This document shows, in pieces, positions 54,608 through 63,670 of a stretch of 64,000 nucleotides of DNA. This stretch comes from Sutcliffiella tianshenii. GTDB taxonomy: Bacteria > Bacillota > Bacilli > Bacillales > Bacillaceae_I. Location of the stretch: assembly GCF_016908565.1 (NCBI RefSeq), contig NZ_JAFBED010000003.1:466586-530585 (forward strand). Reading direction: 5' to 3'. Below the pieces are notes generated by a model. That model searched no databases and was not told where the DNA came from. It saw only the letters and a list, made by a program, of their open reading frames with translations. The translations under genes were made by a program, and so were the position numbers. Position 1 is the stretch's first letter; each line of letters begins with the position of its first letter.

Positions 54608-54942
54608 AAAAATTCCCCCTCGTACTTCAATGCATTTCCGTGAAGCTCCTTCAGCCTCTCGATTTCTGAGGTAATCAAAGCCTTGCCGCTATCGGTGATC
54701 TCATACACCGTCTTCCGCTCCGCATCCGCAAACACCGTGATGACTCCATCCTTCTGCATTTTTGTGAGCGTTCCGTAGATCGTGCCCGAGCCCAAACGGA
54801 TTCGGCCATTGGAGATCTCCTCCACATGCTTGATGATCCCATAGCCATGCCGAGGCTCCGTCAATGACAGCAAAATGTAGAATGCCGTTTCTGTCATGGG
54901 TATGTATTTTTTTATCACTTTTGAAAGATCCAATCCTGTCAC
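54604..54942 (-). CDS. PadR-family regulator
   Basis: 112 residues (a TTG at 54933 with GAGGTG is another possible start). MTETAFYILLSLTEPRHGYG with LGSGTIYGTLTKMQKDGVI is the PadR winged helix; the tail is a short coiled coil. Autoregulated and controlling the DUF2812 gene downstream, by family. A palindromic TATGTCATGATATGA stretch lies at about 54971-54987 in its promoter. Confidence 0.85.
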   Translation of the reverse strand: MTGLDLSKVIKKYIPMTETAFYILLSLTEPRHGYGIIKHVEEISNGRIRLGSGTIYGTLTKMQKDGVITVFADAERKTVYEITDSGKALITSEIERLKELHGNALKYEGEFL

Positions 54943-55062
54943 CTCTTCTTTTCTAATACATCGCGGTAAGATATGTCATGATATGACTATATCACGACGC
55001 GACATATAAAAGCAACAAATTTTGGAAATGCCCTCTTGTCCTATATCTTTTCTAGCAAAGAA

Positions 55063-55110
55063 ACAAGGGGACGGTTCTCCGCTAATTGAAGCAGAGAACC
55101 GTCCCCTTGT
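55063..55110. repeat. GGGACGGTTCTC hairpin repeat
   Basis: Arms AACAAGGGGACGGTTCTC and GAGAACCGTCCCCTTGTT around CGCTAATTGAAGCA, then a T-run. A sibling hairpin lies at 60787-60831. Half-sites appear at 50436 and 48540. Terminator-like, and a dispersed repeat of bacilli. Confidence 0.7.
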
Positions 55111-55113
55111 TTT

Positions 55114-55989
55114 TTATTCCCGTTGCTTAACGGGAATCCATATCTCGGTTTTCACAGATTGTGAGGTTAAGTCTTTCGTTTTGATGGAAAGGATCTCAGG
55201 TCCTTCCGCTATCTGATAGGTGGAGTATGGAAACCATTCTGCATAGATCCTGCCCCAAGTATCCTGCAGCTTACTAGGAAAAGGTCCTGTTGATTCAAAT
55301 ACCGCCCAGGTCAAGGCAGGCACCTCAAGCTTTGTAAAGCACTCAGGGCATTCCTGTGTTGTTGCCACTCCTATATACTGATCAAGCTCTCCCTTTTCTT
55401 CCATACGCCCTTCAGAAAAGTTTGTAGAAGCTTGAATCATCCCAAGTGGCTCCGCATTAGAGATTTTTTTCAGTCGGTCTATGCTGTCCATACTCAAGGA
55501 TTTCCACATTGCTGTTATCTCCGGGTTGTCCCCTTCAAATATGATAGGCACCCTTTTCATGATGCCAACTATGTTGAATGCTTCTTTTTGTTCGATTCTG
55601 TAGTCCATTTCATCTCCCCCTCTAATCGATAATTGAAAGGTCATAGATGGATATGTCTTCAGCTGCTGTCCATTGTTTCTGGCTTCTGATGGGGTGACAC
55701 CATGTAGATGGTAAAAAGCCCTGGTGAACGAATCGGGTGAGCTGTAGCCATATTTTATCGCCACATCGATTATCTTCATCCTGCTATTTGTAAGCTCCAA
55801 TGCCGCCAAGCTGATTCGTCTACGGCGGATGTATTCTGATAATGTAATGCCTGCAAGGAAAGAAAACATTCTCTTAAAATGATACTCCGAACAATGAGCG
55901 ATCCTTGCCACCTCTTTGAAGTCTATCTCTTCTGTAAGATTATCCTCGATATACCTCATGGCATCATTCATGCTTTTAAGCAAATCCAT
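55114..55989 (-). CDS. AraC-family regulator with GyrI-like domain
   Basis: 291 residues from ATG 55989 (AAAGGAGGTC upstream). N-terminal AraC double helix-turn-helix ([40 protein letters not shown]), then a GyrI/effector-binding domain ([28 protein letters not shown]). Typical of multidrug or inducer-sensing regulators. The MFS gene at 57358 is transcribed toward it, so it could control it; not certain. Confidence 0.85.
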   Translation of the reverse strand: MDLLKSMNDAMRYIEDNLTEEIDFKEVARIAHCSEYHFKRMFSFLAGITLSEYIRRRRISLAALELTNSRMKIIDVAIKYGYSSPDSFTRAFYHLHGVTPSEARNNGQQLKTYPSMTFQLSIRGGDEMDYRIEQKEAFNIVGIMKRVPIIFEGDNPEITAMWKSLSMDSIDRLKKISNAEPLGMIQASTNFSEGRMEEKGELDQYIGVATTQECPECFTKLEVPALTWAVFESTGPFPSKLQDTWGRIYAEWFPYSTYQIAEGPEILSIKTKDLTSQSVKTEIWIPVKQRE

Positions 55990-56086
55990 TTTATGACCTC
56001 CTTTCATCATTAGAATAACAGGGTCTGAGGATAACCTTCCGACTTAATGTGCACAAAATTGTCGGTTCCATCTGAACTCTTATCTA

Positions 56087-57358
56087 TTAAAGCTTGCTTC
56101 CCAGATTTCGGTCAATTGTTTTTCCTTTCTGATGAAGCTTTTCCTTAATAAAAGTCACGCCAATCAAGCCAAAAATTGAGAAGATTACTGGAGTGAGGAA
56201 ACCGTAGTAGTATCCATCACTTAAACTGCCTGAAGTTGACTGAAAATGATCCAATATATATCCAATAATGCTTGGCAGCAATACTGCACTTAAAAATCCA
56301 CCCGTATTCGCAAACCCGGTAACAATGCCCGTTTCTGTTATAGGAAAAGATTGACGAACGGCTGCAAAGGTTAAGGAATTTGATCCAAAACCAAAACCGA
56401 TGATAAAGAAAAGTATAATCAGTAAGTATAATGGTGGATGCTCATTAAATAAAAGAAAGATAGTCCAACTCAATAACACCGTGATATGAAAAACAATATA
56501 TGGACGTTTAATGGTTCCTAAACAACTTGAAATCCATCCAATTAGAGGTGCCCCGATAAGTGCTCCAATAAGACTGATCATCATAAGCTGACTTGCTTCC
56601 AAGCGAGTCATTCCATACACATCCATTGCATATGGCACTGCCCACGAACCGATAAATCCGATATACCCTCCGACAATCCCAAAGTGACAAAAGAATAATG
56701 CCCATGCCTGCCGATTTGTAAGTGTTCTTCGTAGTATAACCGATGTTTTTTCATGTTGTATTTTATTTGTTACAAATGACGATTGTTTTGATTTCTTTAC
56801 GAGTACAAAATAAAGGAAAATACTACATAAACATAACATCACTCCAGCACAGAGAAATGCTCCCCTCCAACCCAGTAGGATAATCAATACGGAAAAAGGA
56901 ACTGTTGCCATAAGGAATCCTAGGCTTCCTGTCATTCCTGCAAAGTCGATCAATCGGGTAAATTCTTTTTTATTAAACCATTGGCTTAATATCAACACCA
57001 TATTTACCCAGATAGTAGCATCCCCTATACCCGTCAGCATTCTGGCAAAAAATAGGACGAATTCATGTGTACCAAGACTATAAATGATTGTACCTATACC
57101 TGTAATGGCGGCACCTATAATGAGGAGAAAATTAGGCCCATATCGGTCAGCCAACATACCCATCGGAATTTGTAACCCGGTATAAATAAAGAATTGGATA
57201 CTTGTCACCAACCCAACCGTTGCTGCTGTTACACTAAAATCCGCCATTAATTGGTCAGTAATCAATCCCGGAGCAGTTCGTTGGCTCGACATAATTAAAT
57301 ATGTAAACAATACAGAAGTAAATATAACCCACCTGAATTTACTATTTTGTTTGTCCAA
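56087..57358 (-). CDS. MFS transporter
   Basis: 423 residues with 12 predicted membrane helices; motif A MGMLADRYGPNFLLIIGAA near residue 65 and IGAPLIGWISSCLGTIKRPY in the second half. TTG start with AGGAG upstream. Resembles the NarK/YfkF-like group of general facilitators; substrate unknown. Ends 76 bases before the AraC gene. Confidence 0.8.
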   Translation of the reverse strand: MDKQNSKFRWVIFTSVLFTYLIMSSQRTAPGLITDQLMADFSVTAATVGLVTSIQFFIYTGLQIPMGMLADRYGPNFLLIIGAAITGIGTIIYSLGTHEFVLFFARMLTGIGDATIWVNMVLILSQWFNKKEFTRLIDFAGMTGSLGFLMATVPFSVLIILLGWRGAFLCAGVMLCLCSIFLYFVLVKKSKQSSFVTNKIQHEKTSVILRRTLTNRQAWALFFCHFGIVGGYIGFIGSWAVPYAMDVYGMTRLEASQLMMISLIGALIGAPLIGWISSCLGTIKRPYIVFHITVLLSWTIFLLFNEHPPLYLLIILFFIIGFGFGSNSLTFAAVRQSFPITETGIVTGFANTGGFLSAVLLPSIIGYILDHFQSTSGSLSDGYYYGFLTPVIFSIFGLIGVTFIKEKLHQKGKTIDRNLGSKL

Positions 57359-57490
57359 TAATATCTACTCCTGTTAGCTTTTACCCTATATATATGGGTT
57401 TAATGTAACAGTAGAAATAGTATTTAAAAAGAAGTAAAAGCAGGCAGACCGTAAATCCCTTCCCTGTGTTGTGTCCCACTAATGAAAAAA

Positions 57491-57546
57491 AATAAGAGAG
57501 ATGAATCCAGGTAAACAACTTCCTGACTTTTCATCTCTCTTATTTT
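57491..57546. terminator. Strong two-way terminator
   Basis: Arms AATAAGAGAGATGAA and TTCATCTCTCTTATT with a 24-base loop, T-run on the plus side and A-run on the other. It lies between the DUF5661 gene (minus) and the MFS gene (minus). Confidence 0.8.
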
Positions 57547-57578
57547 AAAAACCATCTGGTCCGCATCCTCAGATTCCG

Positions 57579-57917
57579 TTATTTTCCCCAAAAGACCTTC
57601 GCTTCCTCTTCTAACTTCTTTAATCTTTGATAGTAATCAGGAAACTCATTCAGATGTGCAAGTGCTATTTTCCCAGTAAGCAGTGGGTCATCACCTGTTA
57701 CATTGGTTTGCGGAGATCTTTTTCCATGTTCAAGCTCTGTATTGACACCTCGCAAAAATTCATCAAGTGAAAATGGGCTAGTTGAAAAATCAATTCCCAG
57801 CAACAAGGCAATCGCTTTAGCCTCTTCCAAGCTGAAACTGCTTATCACTCTGCTGTTCGTTGACTGATAAGGTCTTACTGTGTATGGGGAATAATAATAT
57901 CGATATGGATAGTACAT
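57579..57917 (-). CDS. DUF5661-like protein
   Basis: About 112 residues; ATG 57917 with GGAGGG upstream. Starts MYYPYRYYYSPYTVRPYQ, a Tyr-rich tag, then FSLEEAKAIALLLGIDFS, FSLDEFLRGVNTELEHGKRS and GKIALAHLNEFPDYYQRL, the DUF5661 pattern. Longer in-frame starts upstream lack a site. A likely spore- or surface-associated protein, from the Tyr-rich tag and neighbours; that is inference. Confidence 0.7.
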   Translation of the reverse strand: MYYPYRYYYSPYTVRPYQSTNSRVISSFSLEEAKAIALLLGIDFSTSPFSLDEFLRGVNTELEHGKRSPQTNVTGDDPLLTGKIALAHLNEFPDYYQRLKKLEEEAKVFWGK

Positions 57918-58128
57918 CAGTTTCCCTCCAATTAAGCTAGTTAAAGGTACTATATGATGCTTTTTGGGCAGGTGTTCTAACCAAGAATGGACTTTTTTAA
58001 TGTAAGTACTGCAAAACACACAACAACCGGACCATGACAAAGTAAAAATAGTAAAAAGCAGGTGTTAACCATAAGTCCCACCTGCGTTCCTTGTATGCTG
58101 TTAGTGTTCAAATTTCTCTAAAGTAACA

Positions 58129-58404
58129 TCAATAATAATAAGGATACGGATACGGTGGATACGGTGGATAGTAGTATGGATACGGATATGGTCTTGGAGT
58201 CAATAATGCTCCTGCTGCCAATCCTGTTATAAATGGAAGACCAAATCCCACACCTCCAAACCCAAAGCCTGGACGGCCAAAGCCAAGACCCGGACGGAAA
58301 CCAAAGCCTGAACCAAATCCCCCTAAACCAAAGCCTGGCCGACCTATTCCTATTCTACGCACCTGACGAAAATCACCATGATTTATATTCACTTTTGGAT
58401 GCAC
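58129..58404 (-). CDS. Gly/Phe-rich and Pro/Tyr-rich small protein
   Basis: 91 residues. Middle third made of GFG repeats (GFGLGGFGSGFGFRPGLGFG), then a hydrophobic helix (LPFITGLAAGALLTP) and a tail of PYPYPYYYPPYPPY type. Resembles spore coat or exosporium-associated low-complexity proteins of bacilli. No enzymatic motif. The gene is GC-richer than its surroundings, as forced by the residue content. Confidence 0.65.
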   Translation of the reverse strand: MHPKVNINHGDFRQVRRIGIGRPGFGLGGFGSGFGFRPGLGFGRPGFGFGGVGFGLPFITGLAAGALLTPRPYPYPYYYPPYPPYPYPYYY

Positions 58405-58677
58405 CCCTTAACGTTTCTCCATATCATCCTATTCAATGGACATACGTCTATAAACTTGTACCCAGTAAGATGTGCGTTTGCCTAGTGATTTATCGCACCT
58501 TTGACCATGGCCCTCTTTTCATCCCTTATTTGTTTGGCATCATGTACAAGTCAAGAAAGTATATTTACAAAGTATTATAAAAATAGGGGAACTTCAAGAA
58601 ATATTAGATGGCCAATTGGGTGATAAACAACGGATATAATGACAATCAACTATCTGATAATTGAAAAATAAAATAAA

Positions 58678-58697
58678 GAGGCCCTAAAAAGGGTCTC
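58678..58697 (-). terminator. Terminator of the DUF3231 gene
   Basis: Minus-strand hairpin GAGACCCT/AGGGCCTC with a TTTT loop, followed by TTTATTTT. Confidence 0.7.
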
Positions 58698-58708
58698 TAT
58701 CCAATTAT

Positions 58709-59221
58709 TTAACAATTTTCATTTTTATCTTTGTGTAGAGGCGGAGGTATAAGCCATCCTTTTTCTTTGTTTAACCTTAATACTTTGGCTCCAAGCTGTG
58801 CTTTCTGTAAATGGAATTGTCCGAACATCATTGCAATGTCTTCTCGGATACTTTGTCCCATATTTGTGCTGCACGCTACTAACCCAGAAGCGATATTTGC
58901 TGCAAGAGCTGCTGCGATTGCGTTATCTGCCATGCGGGCTCCTACTGGTATATCATCCAAGCAGGCATGTGGTGGTTCAGGAGGGGTTGGTGGTAACCCA
59001 ATTCCATTTTCCTTTAGGAGACCCTCAATTTGCTTTATTTCAGCCTGTCCACCTTCGATACTTTCTACCAGAAGTTTTTTTAGATCTTCATCCCCTGCAT
59101 GGTTAAGTTGTACTTGGTAACCACCGATGGTCCCTTTTGCTGTTAATAGATAGTTCCATGTTCCAAATACTTCACCATAATGCATTGGTTCATCTTGTGG
59201 ATTGCCACTTAAAATACCCAT
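58709..59221 (-). CDS. DUF3231-like protein
   Basis: About 170 residues from ATG 59221 (AAGGAGG upstream). MHYGEVFGTWNYLLTAKGTI and QEIKQIEGLLKENGIGLPPT, MMFGQFHLQKAQLGAKVLRL and the C-terminal GWLIPPPL match the DUF3231 pattern of helical ferritin-like bacterial proteins often linked to sporulation. Function unknown. Confidence 0.75.
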   Translation of the reverse strand: MGILSGNPQDEPMHYGEVFGTWNYLLTAKGTIGGYQVQLNHAGDEDLKKLLVESIEGGQAEIKQIEGLLKENGIGLPPTPPEPPHACLDDIPVGARMADNAIAAALAANIASGLVACSTNMGQSIREDIAMMFGQFHLQKAQLGAKVLRLNKEKGWLIPPPLHKDKNENC

Positions 59222-59493
59222 AAATATCCTCCTTAAAGTCATATTGTGCCACCTTTCTAAATTGTACGCACAAAAATTAACATGCCCAAAACCACATAGA
59301 TGTATTGTACTGGATGACTTTAATAATTACTGGAAAAATTTAGAGGGTCATTTGAAAGAGTCACATTAGGAATTAAATACAAATTGGAAAGCATTAGAAC
59401 CATACAGGAAAATTTTTCTGGTATATTAAGCGGTCAGGAGATAATGTAGAAGAAAGCGATATATAATTTTACACCCTCATGTTAATTTTCATC

Positions 59494-59534
59494 AAAAAAG
59501 CAGGTGATTATCCTTATCGGTCACCTGCTTTTTT
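59494..59534. terminator. Two-way terminator
   Basis: Arms AAAAAAGCAGGTGA and TCACCTGCTTTTTT with a 13-base loop; T-run on both sides. It lies in a 396-base gap (59222-59617) with nothing else. Confidence 0.8.
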
Positions 59535-59617
59535 CCTATCCAGTTTGTTATCATCATATCTACTTCAAATGTATCTACTTAAAAAGGGGCAACTTTAATA
59601 TATCCACTACCAAAAAA

Positions 59618-59812
59618 TTAAGATTCAACAACCCTTGCCACTTCATGCCCGCACTTTTGGCACTTCCCTTTTAAAACGATTCCAAATTGATCGTCTTCAA
59701 TCGTAAAGCTCTCAATCGTAACGGCATCTTTACAATGCCCGCAAAAAACATTTTTTGTTATCTTACCTCTAATCTCTTTAGGAATGGAGAGCCATTTTTT
59801 ATTTGCATCCAT
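59618..59812 (-). CDS. Small zinc-ribbon-like protein
   Basis: About 64 residues, ATG 59812. CGHC...CQKCGH (two CXXC pairs about 28 apart) forms a likely zinc ribbon. MDANKKWLSIPKEIRGKIT resembles the N-terminus of similar small bacillar proteins. No function known. A longer in-frame start at 59875 is less likely. Confidence 0.6.
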   Translation of the reverse strand: MDANKKWLSIPKEIRGKITKNVFCGHCKDAVTIESFTIEDDQFGIVLKGKCQKCGHEVARVVES

Positions 59813-60021
59813 GAAAAAACACCCCGCTTCATTCGATTTTCCATTAAGTATACAGAACCGGTTAAAGGGGTTCAAGCAAAGTTACTGCTTCGACTTCTTG
59901 AATGTGATCGCAAACAATTCTTTGATGTATTGGTGTTTATAAGTTTTATACATGGTGCTTATTCCAAAGGAGCTCTTTTTCTCTAGTTAAGTACAAAACT
60001 TCACAAATTTCCCCTTGAAAC

Positions 60022-60053
60022 AAAAAAATGAGCCATGAAAACGACTCATTTTA
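60022..60053. terminator. Terminator between 59812 and 60108
   Basis: Arms AAAATGAG(CC) and (GA)CTCATTTT around a loop, A-run on one side and T-run on the other. Confidence 0.6.
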
Positions 60054-60107
60054 AATCTTTCCAGATTAATTTTCATTTTATCAACTCATTCTAAGATAAC
60101 CTACTTA

Positions 60108-60701
60108 CTATACATCTACATTTTTTTGACCATTTTCATTCTTTTCAACTTTTAGAATAGCCAGGCTCATCCAAATGATGCCGGCTCCCCATGCAAGTGG
60201 AGATAAAAAGATTGGTGATGGAACAAAAAACAAAAGTGGAAACACCGCCACCAAAATCGAACTCGTAACGGGCAATACCTTGGCAATTATCGAGCTGATA
60301 CCATAGTAAATCCAAGATAAAAATAGAATCATAATAGCAATCATCATCGTGGTATCCGCTTGAGCAGGGAGCGATTCAACAAAATCGGGTACATGGGATT
60401 TTAATATTGGTTCAAAAAATGCTTCAAACCATTTTAGGCATGCAAAAAGCAAAGTCCCTGTAAATGCAGCAATAAAGCTTACAATAGTATTTATGCTCGC
60501 CCTCTTTTGGTAGGAATAAATAAAAGTACCTACTAAACCCAACATAATTAATAGTGCAGAAAGAAACTCCAACCCTGCCGTTAAATCAATCTTAGTCATA
60601 TCCTTTTGGTGGAAAAATTCATTCCAAACCATGGTCACGATTTGCAACAACCCACCTATCATGAAAGCGATCGCCAGCCATTTCAGCTCACTTTTTTTCA
60701 T
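60108..60701 (-). CDS. Multi-pass membrane protein of unknown family
   Basis: 197 residues from ATG 60701 (AGGAGGTGATTTC upstream). Six hydrophobic segments (for example WLAIAFMIGGLLQIVTMVW and ILVAVFPLLFFVPSPIFLS). Basic first residues. No family recognised. Alone on its strand. Confidence 0.6.
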   Translation of the reverse strand: MKKSELKWLAIAFMIGGLLQIVTMVWNEFFHQKDMTKIDLTAGLEFLSALLIMLGLVGTFIYSYQKRASINTIVSFIAAFTGTLLFACLKWFEAFFEPILKSHVPDFVESLPAQADTTMMIAIMILFLSWIYYGISSIIAKVLPVTSSILVAVFPLLFFVPSPIFLSPLAWGAGIIWMSLAILKVEKNENGQKNVDV

Positions 60702-60786
60702 TGAAATCACCTCCTAGTTTATGAGTAACACATCCCTTATATATATGTTTTTAATTGTAAAAAATATAACTCAGCCTAAAAAAGAT

Positions 60787-60831
60787 CAAGGGGACGGTTC
60801 TCTGCTTTCGAAACAGAGAACCGTCCCCTTG
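60787..60831. repeat. GGGACGGTTCTC hairpin repeat, copy 2
   Basis: Arms CAAGGGGACGGTTCTCTG and CAGAGAACCGTCCCCTTG around CTTTCGAAA. Near-identical in the arms to 55063-55110. Intergenic; possible terminator. Confidence 0.7.
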
Positions 60832-60902
60832 ACTCAGTGTAGTATGCGGGTACATTTTCATAAGGCTTTTCGCTTTTGATTCATTAGAATAGTTGTGCCT
60901 TC

Positions 60903-61601
60903 CTACCAGGAAATCTCCTTTCGATCCCTAAAAAATAGGCCTGTTCGTCCAACTTCCCCAGTTGCCAGCCATACCGCTGTATCTGCTCCCTCTTCAACCG
61001 AACGGGGAGCACTTGATCCACCCATATCCGTGCGAACCCAGCCTGGACACATGGAATTTACCATTACTCCACTATCCCGTAATGCATCCGCTAATTGAAT
61101 CGTTAAGACATTCAAAGCAGTTTTGGAGAGGGAATAAGCAGGATCCCACCCACCTAAATCCTCGATGGCCCCCATTCCACTGGATACGTTCACGATTCTG
61201 CCAGCCTCACTCTTTTTGAGTAATGGTGCCAAAAGCTGTGATAACCTAAGTGGACCATAAACATTTGTTTCCATCGTTTTTCGAACCGTATCTAAATCAA
61301 TGTCAAGAATACTATTTTTATCATCCAAAAAGATTCCGGCATTATTGATGAGTATATTAAGCGCTCCAAACTGTTCCTTTACATCGCGGGGAAGCATTTG
61401 AATACTCTCTTCATTTGTCACGTCCAGAGCATGAAAATGTACATCCAGACCTTCCGTTTTTAATTGGCTGTAAGCCGCTTCCCCTTTTTCTTCATTTCGT
61501 GCCGTCATGATGACCTTTACTCCAAGCTGTCCGAGCTGCCTGGAGATCTCTAGACCAATTCCTCTATTCGCACCAGTTACAATAGCTGTTTTTGGGTTCA
61601 A
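60903..61601 (-). CDS. Short-chain dehydrogenase/reductase
   Basis: About 232 residues, TTG 61601 with GGAGGT upstream. NAD(P) site TGANRGIGLEISR at residue 10, NILINNAGIF, catalytic Ser in IVNVSSGMGA and YSLSKTALN (Tyr-XXX-Lys), and PGWVRTDMGG. Classical SDR; substrate unknown, carbonyl-reductase-like. Confidence 0.85.
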   Translation of the reverse strand: MNPKTAIVTGANRGIGLEISRQLGQLGVKVIMTARNEEKGEAAYSQLKTEGLDVHFHALDVTNEESIQMLPRDVKEQFGALNILINNAGIFLDDKNSILDIDLDTVRKTMETNVYGPLRLSQLLAPLLKKSEAGRIVNVSSGMGAIEDLGGWDPAYSLSKTALNVLTIQLADALRDSGVMVNSMCPGWVRTDMGGSSAPRSVEEGADTAVWLATGEVGRTGLFFRDRKEISW

Positions 61602-61726
61602 TATATTCTCAACCTCCACTGTTTAATCAATGAAAATAGTTTACTATGCCATGCATGGAGTACGGGCTTTGACCTTATTCAATAGATTGCGTTCAGGGGT
61701 CCGATAAATTTAGTGGTGTAATAACA

Positions 61727-62395
61727 TCAGGGAGAAAACAGCTTCCACTGCCCTTCAGATACAACTTCGACCGCTCCATCGATCACCTTGATGGCGGTTT
61801 GATCATCCATCGCATACGCCGGCCCTTGCATCTCTTCTGCCCATTTCTCTGCAGCCGCCATCGTGTTATGCGGCAGCATCGGGTGCTCCAGATGCGGAAA
61901 CATGGCAAAATCGACCAGACCCAGTGCTTTATCCTCGCCGCCCGGTGGAGTCCAGCCAACGAAAAACTCCCCGATTTCAGGTGCCATCACCATGCTGCCA
62001 GCACTCATTCCGACATAGACTGAGCTCAAGCCCGGCAAGAGGTCTGCCAATCCGGACTGCCGCATCCAGTGGGACAGGTAGAGTGCGTCGCCGCCCGCCA
62101 CCAGCAGGACGTCCGTCTCCTGGACCAGCGGCACCCAGCGCTCCTTGTCGATGCTTGGCAACGCAGTGAGCTCAAGCACGCCGACTGACTTCCAGCCCAA
62201 GTCGACCATCGGATTCTCGGAATTGCCGCTGATGAACTCCCAGGCATTGACGCCGGGACCGACCCATGGGTGTCCGTACAACGCAGTCGGTATGCAAAGG
62301 GAGTTAGACTTGGAAATCGGTTTATCCAGCATGTCAACCAACGCGTCATGTATGCTTTTGTTATTCACGCCTGCAGATGTAAGCAGTAGTTTCAT
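61727..62395 (-). CDS. Peptidase E-like S51 family protein
   Basis: About 222 residues from ATG 62395 (GAGGAG upstream). LLLTSAG at the start, LLVAGGDALYLSHWM, VYVGMSAGSMVMAPE (nucleophile Ser in GMSAGS) and FAMFPHLEHPMLP place it in the S51/type 1 glutamine amidotransferase-like group that cleaves N-terminal Asp. The coding part is visibly richer in G and C than its neighbours, suggesting transfer from a GC-richer source. Confidence 0.8.
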   Translation of the reverse strand: MKLLLTSAGVNNKSIHDALVDMLDKPISKSNSLCIPTALYGHPWVGPGVNAWEFISGNSENPMVDLGWKSVGVLELTALPSIDKERWVPLVQETDVLLVAGGDALYLSHWMRQSGLADLLPGLSSVYVGMSAGSMVMAPEIGEFFVGWTPPGGEDKALGLVDFAMFPHLEHPMLPHNTMAAAEKWAEEMQGPAYAMDDQTAIKVIDGAVEVVSEGQWKLFSP

Positions 62396-62424
62396 AGCCC
62401 TCAACTCCTCATCTGATTATTCAC

Positions 62425-62778
62425 TCACTCAAACACTTGCCGCAGTTCGATCTGACCTTCCCCATATCCTTGCGGGTCTGGCATCCGCATGGCCCACTCA
62501 ATCGCTTCTTCCTTCGATTTCACATCAATCAGAATGAAGCCGGCAATCAATTCGTTCGTGTTCGGGAATGGCCCTTCCGTAACCACTGGTTTTCCCCCTG
62601 GTTCCGGGAACGAAAGGCGCATCCCATTTGAAGTAGGATGAAGTCCTTTCGCCATGACCCTTACACCTGCTTGCACTAATTCCTGGTTATACTTCGTCAT
62701 GGCATCCATGAGTTCAGGGTTTGGGAGGTTGTTGCCTTCCGAATTCTTTGAGGCTTTGACGATTAACATAAATAGCAT
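62425..62778 (-). CDS. YciI-like protein
   Basis: 117 residues; AAGGAGGAACC before ATG 62778. LFMLIVKASKNSEGN, RVMAKGLHPTSNGMRLSF, TEGPFPNTNELIAGF and EWAMRMPDP match the DGPF-type YciI family (a ferredoxin-like fold with His/Asp). Often next to sigma factor genes, which are not here. Function unknown. Confidence 0.85.
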   Translation of the reverse strand: MLFMLIVKASKNSEGNNLPNPELMDAMTKYNQELVQAGVRVMAKGLHPTSNGMRLSFPEPGGKPVVTEGPFPNTNELIAGFILIDVKSKEEAIEWAMRMPDPQGYGEGQIELRQVFE

Positions 62779-62835
62779 GATAGGTTCCTCCTTCTTTTTT
62801 TAAAATAACTCTTTCACATTGAGCGAAAGAGACAA

Positions 62836-63372
62836 TTATTCTCTCACCTCTGGCCAAGAGCCTTGCTGCTTACGAATCAATACAATTTGTCCTATATGAT
62901 ATGCATTGTGCAATATTTGACGAGCCAGACGCCCGGCAAGTTCCTCATCCAACTGGCTGTCTTTGACTTGAGCGAGTGATTTACGCAGATCTTCGCAAAT
63001 CCGTCGAGTATCCAACATAAACGCTTCCCACTTTTCAGAATCTGCCGGGTCACCTGATTCTCCAAATGTATCCTCTGCCAAGATTTTATCCCATTTAGAA
63101 TCTACCGGTTCCCCGATATCTCCAAAAGTAGGCTTATCGTTGGACGCCTCTTTTCCAGTGGTAGTGTCATAGATTTGTCTGACAAGCAGGGCGTTGTAAT
63201 AGTTCAGATGCTTCACAGTTTGCCAGATTGTATTCCCGCCACCAGGGGGTTGCCAGCTTGCATCTGTGGAATTCAACCCATCAAGCGCCGATTCCAAAGG
63301 TGCAAACCAGGTCTCTGTATCCCAACAAAAGTCATATTCCATGCGAATTAAATCCATCAGTTTCAGGTTCAT
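62836..63372 (-). CDS. DinB-family protein
   Basis: About 178 residues, ATG 63372 (AGGAGTG upstream). Four-helix bundle pattern with the metal histidines: IWQTVKHLNYYNALLVRQI, LARQILHNAYHIGQIVLIRK (HXXYHXXQ). DinB-like/YfiT-type, thiol transferase-related; substrate unknown. Confidence 0.85.
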   Translation of the reverse strand: MNLKLMDLIRMEYDFCWDTETWFAPLESALDGLNSTDASWQPPGGGNTIWQTVKHLNYYNALLVRQIYDTTTGKEASNDKPTFGDIGEPVDSKWDKILAEDTFGESGDPADSEKWEAFMLDTRRICEDLRKSLAQVKDSQLDEELAGRLARQILHNAYHIGQIVLIRKQQGSWPEVRE

Positions 63373-63485
63373 TGATTTCACTCCTGACTTTCAGTTTCGG
63401 GACGATTTTCGATGCTGACACTTTCTAACTAGTTATTGGCATTCGACAAAAGTACAATAATTCCTTTTAAGGTATATCAAAAAAC

Positions 63486-63527
63486 GAAGAGGACCTTTCC
63501 AACTGGTTCAGAAAGGTCCTGTCTTCT
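63486..63527. terminator. Terminator hairpin
   Basis: Arms GAAGAGGACCTTTC and GAAAGGTCCTGTCTTC (one bulge) around CAACTGGTTCA. It lies in the 298-base gap between the DinB gene and the repeat protein. Confidence 0.65.
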
Positions 63528-63670
63528 TTATCTGGTTACAAATGAAAAAAATTAAATCATGTAGGGTTATAGATGCAATTTCTGTAGCAATCAAAGAGGA
63601 GTAATGTAGGTTTTGAGGGTTTTGGGTGCATCATTCTAATCATTTATTAGTACGGCTTGAAGATGCACCT

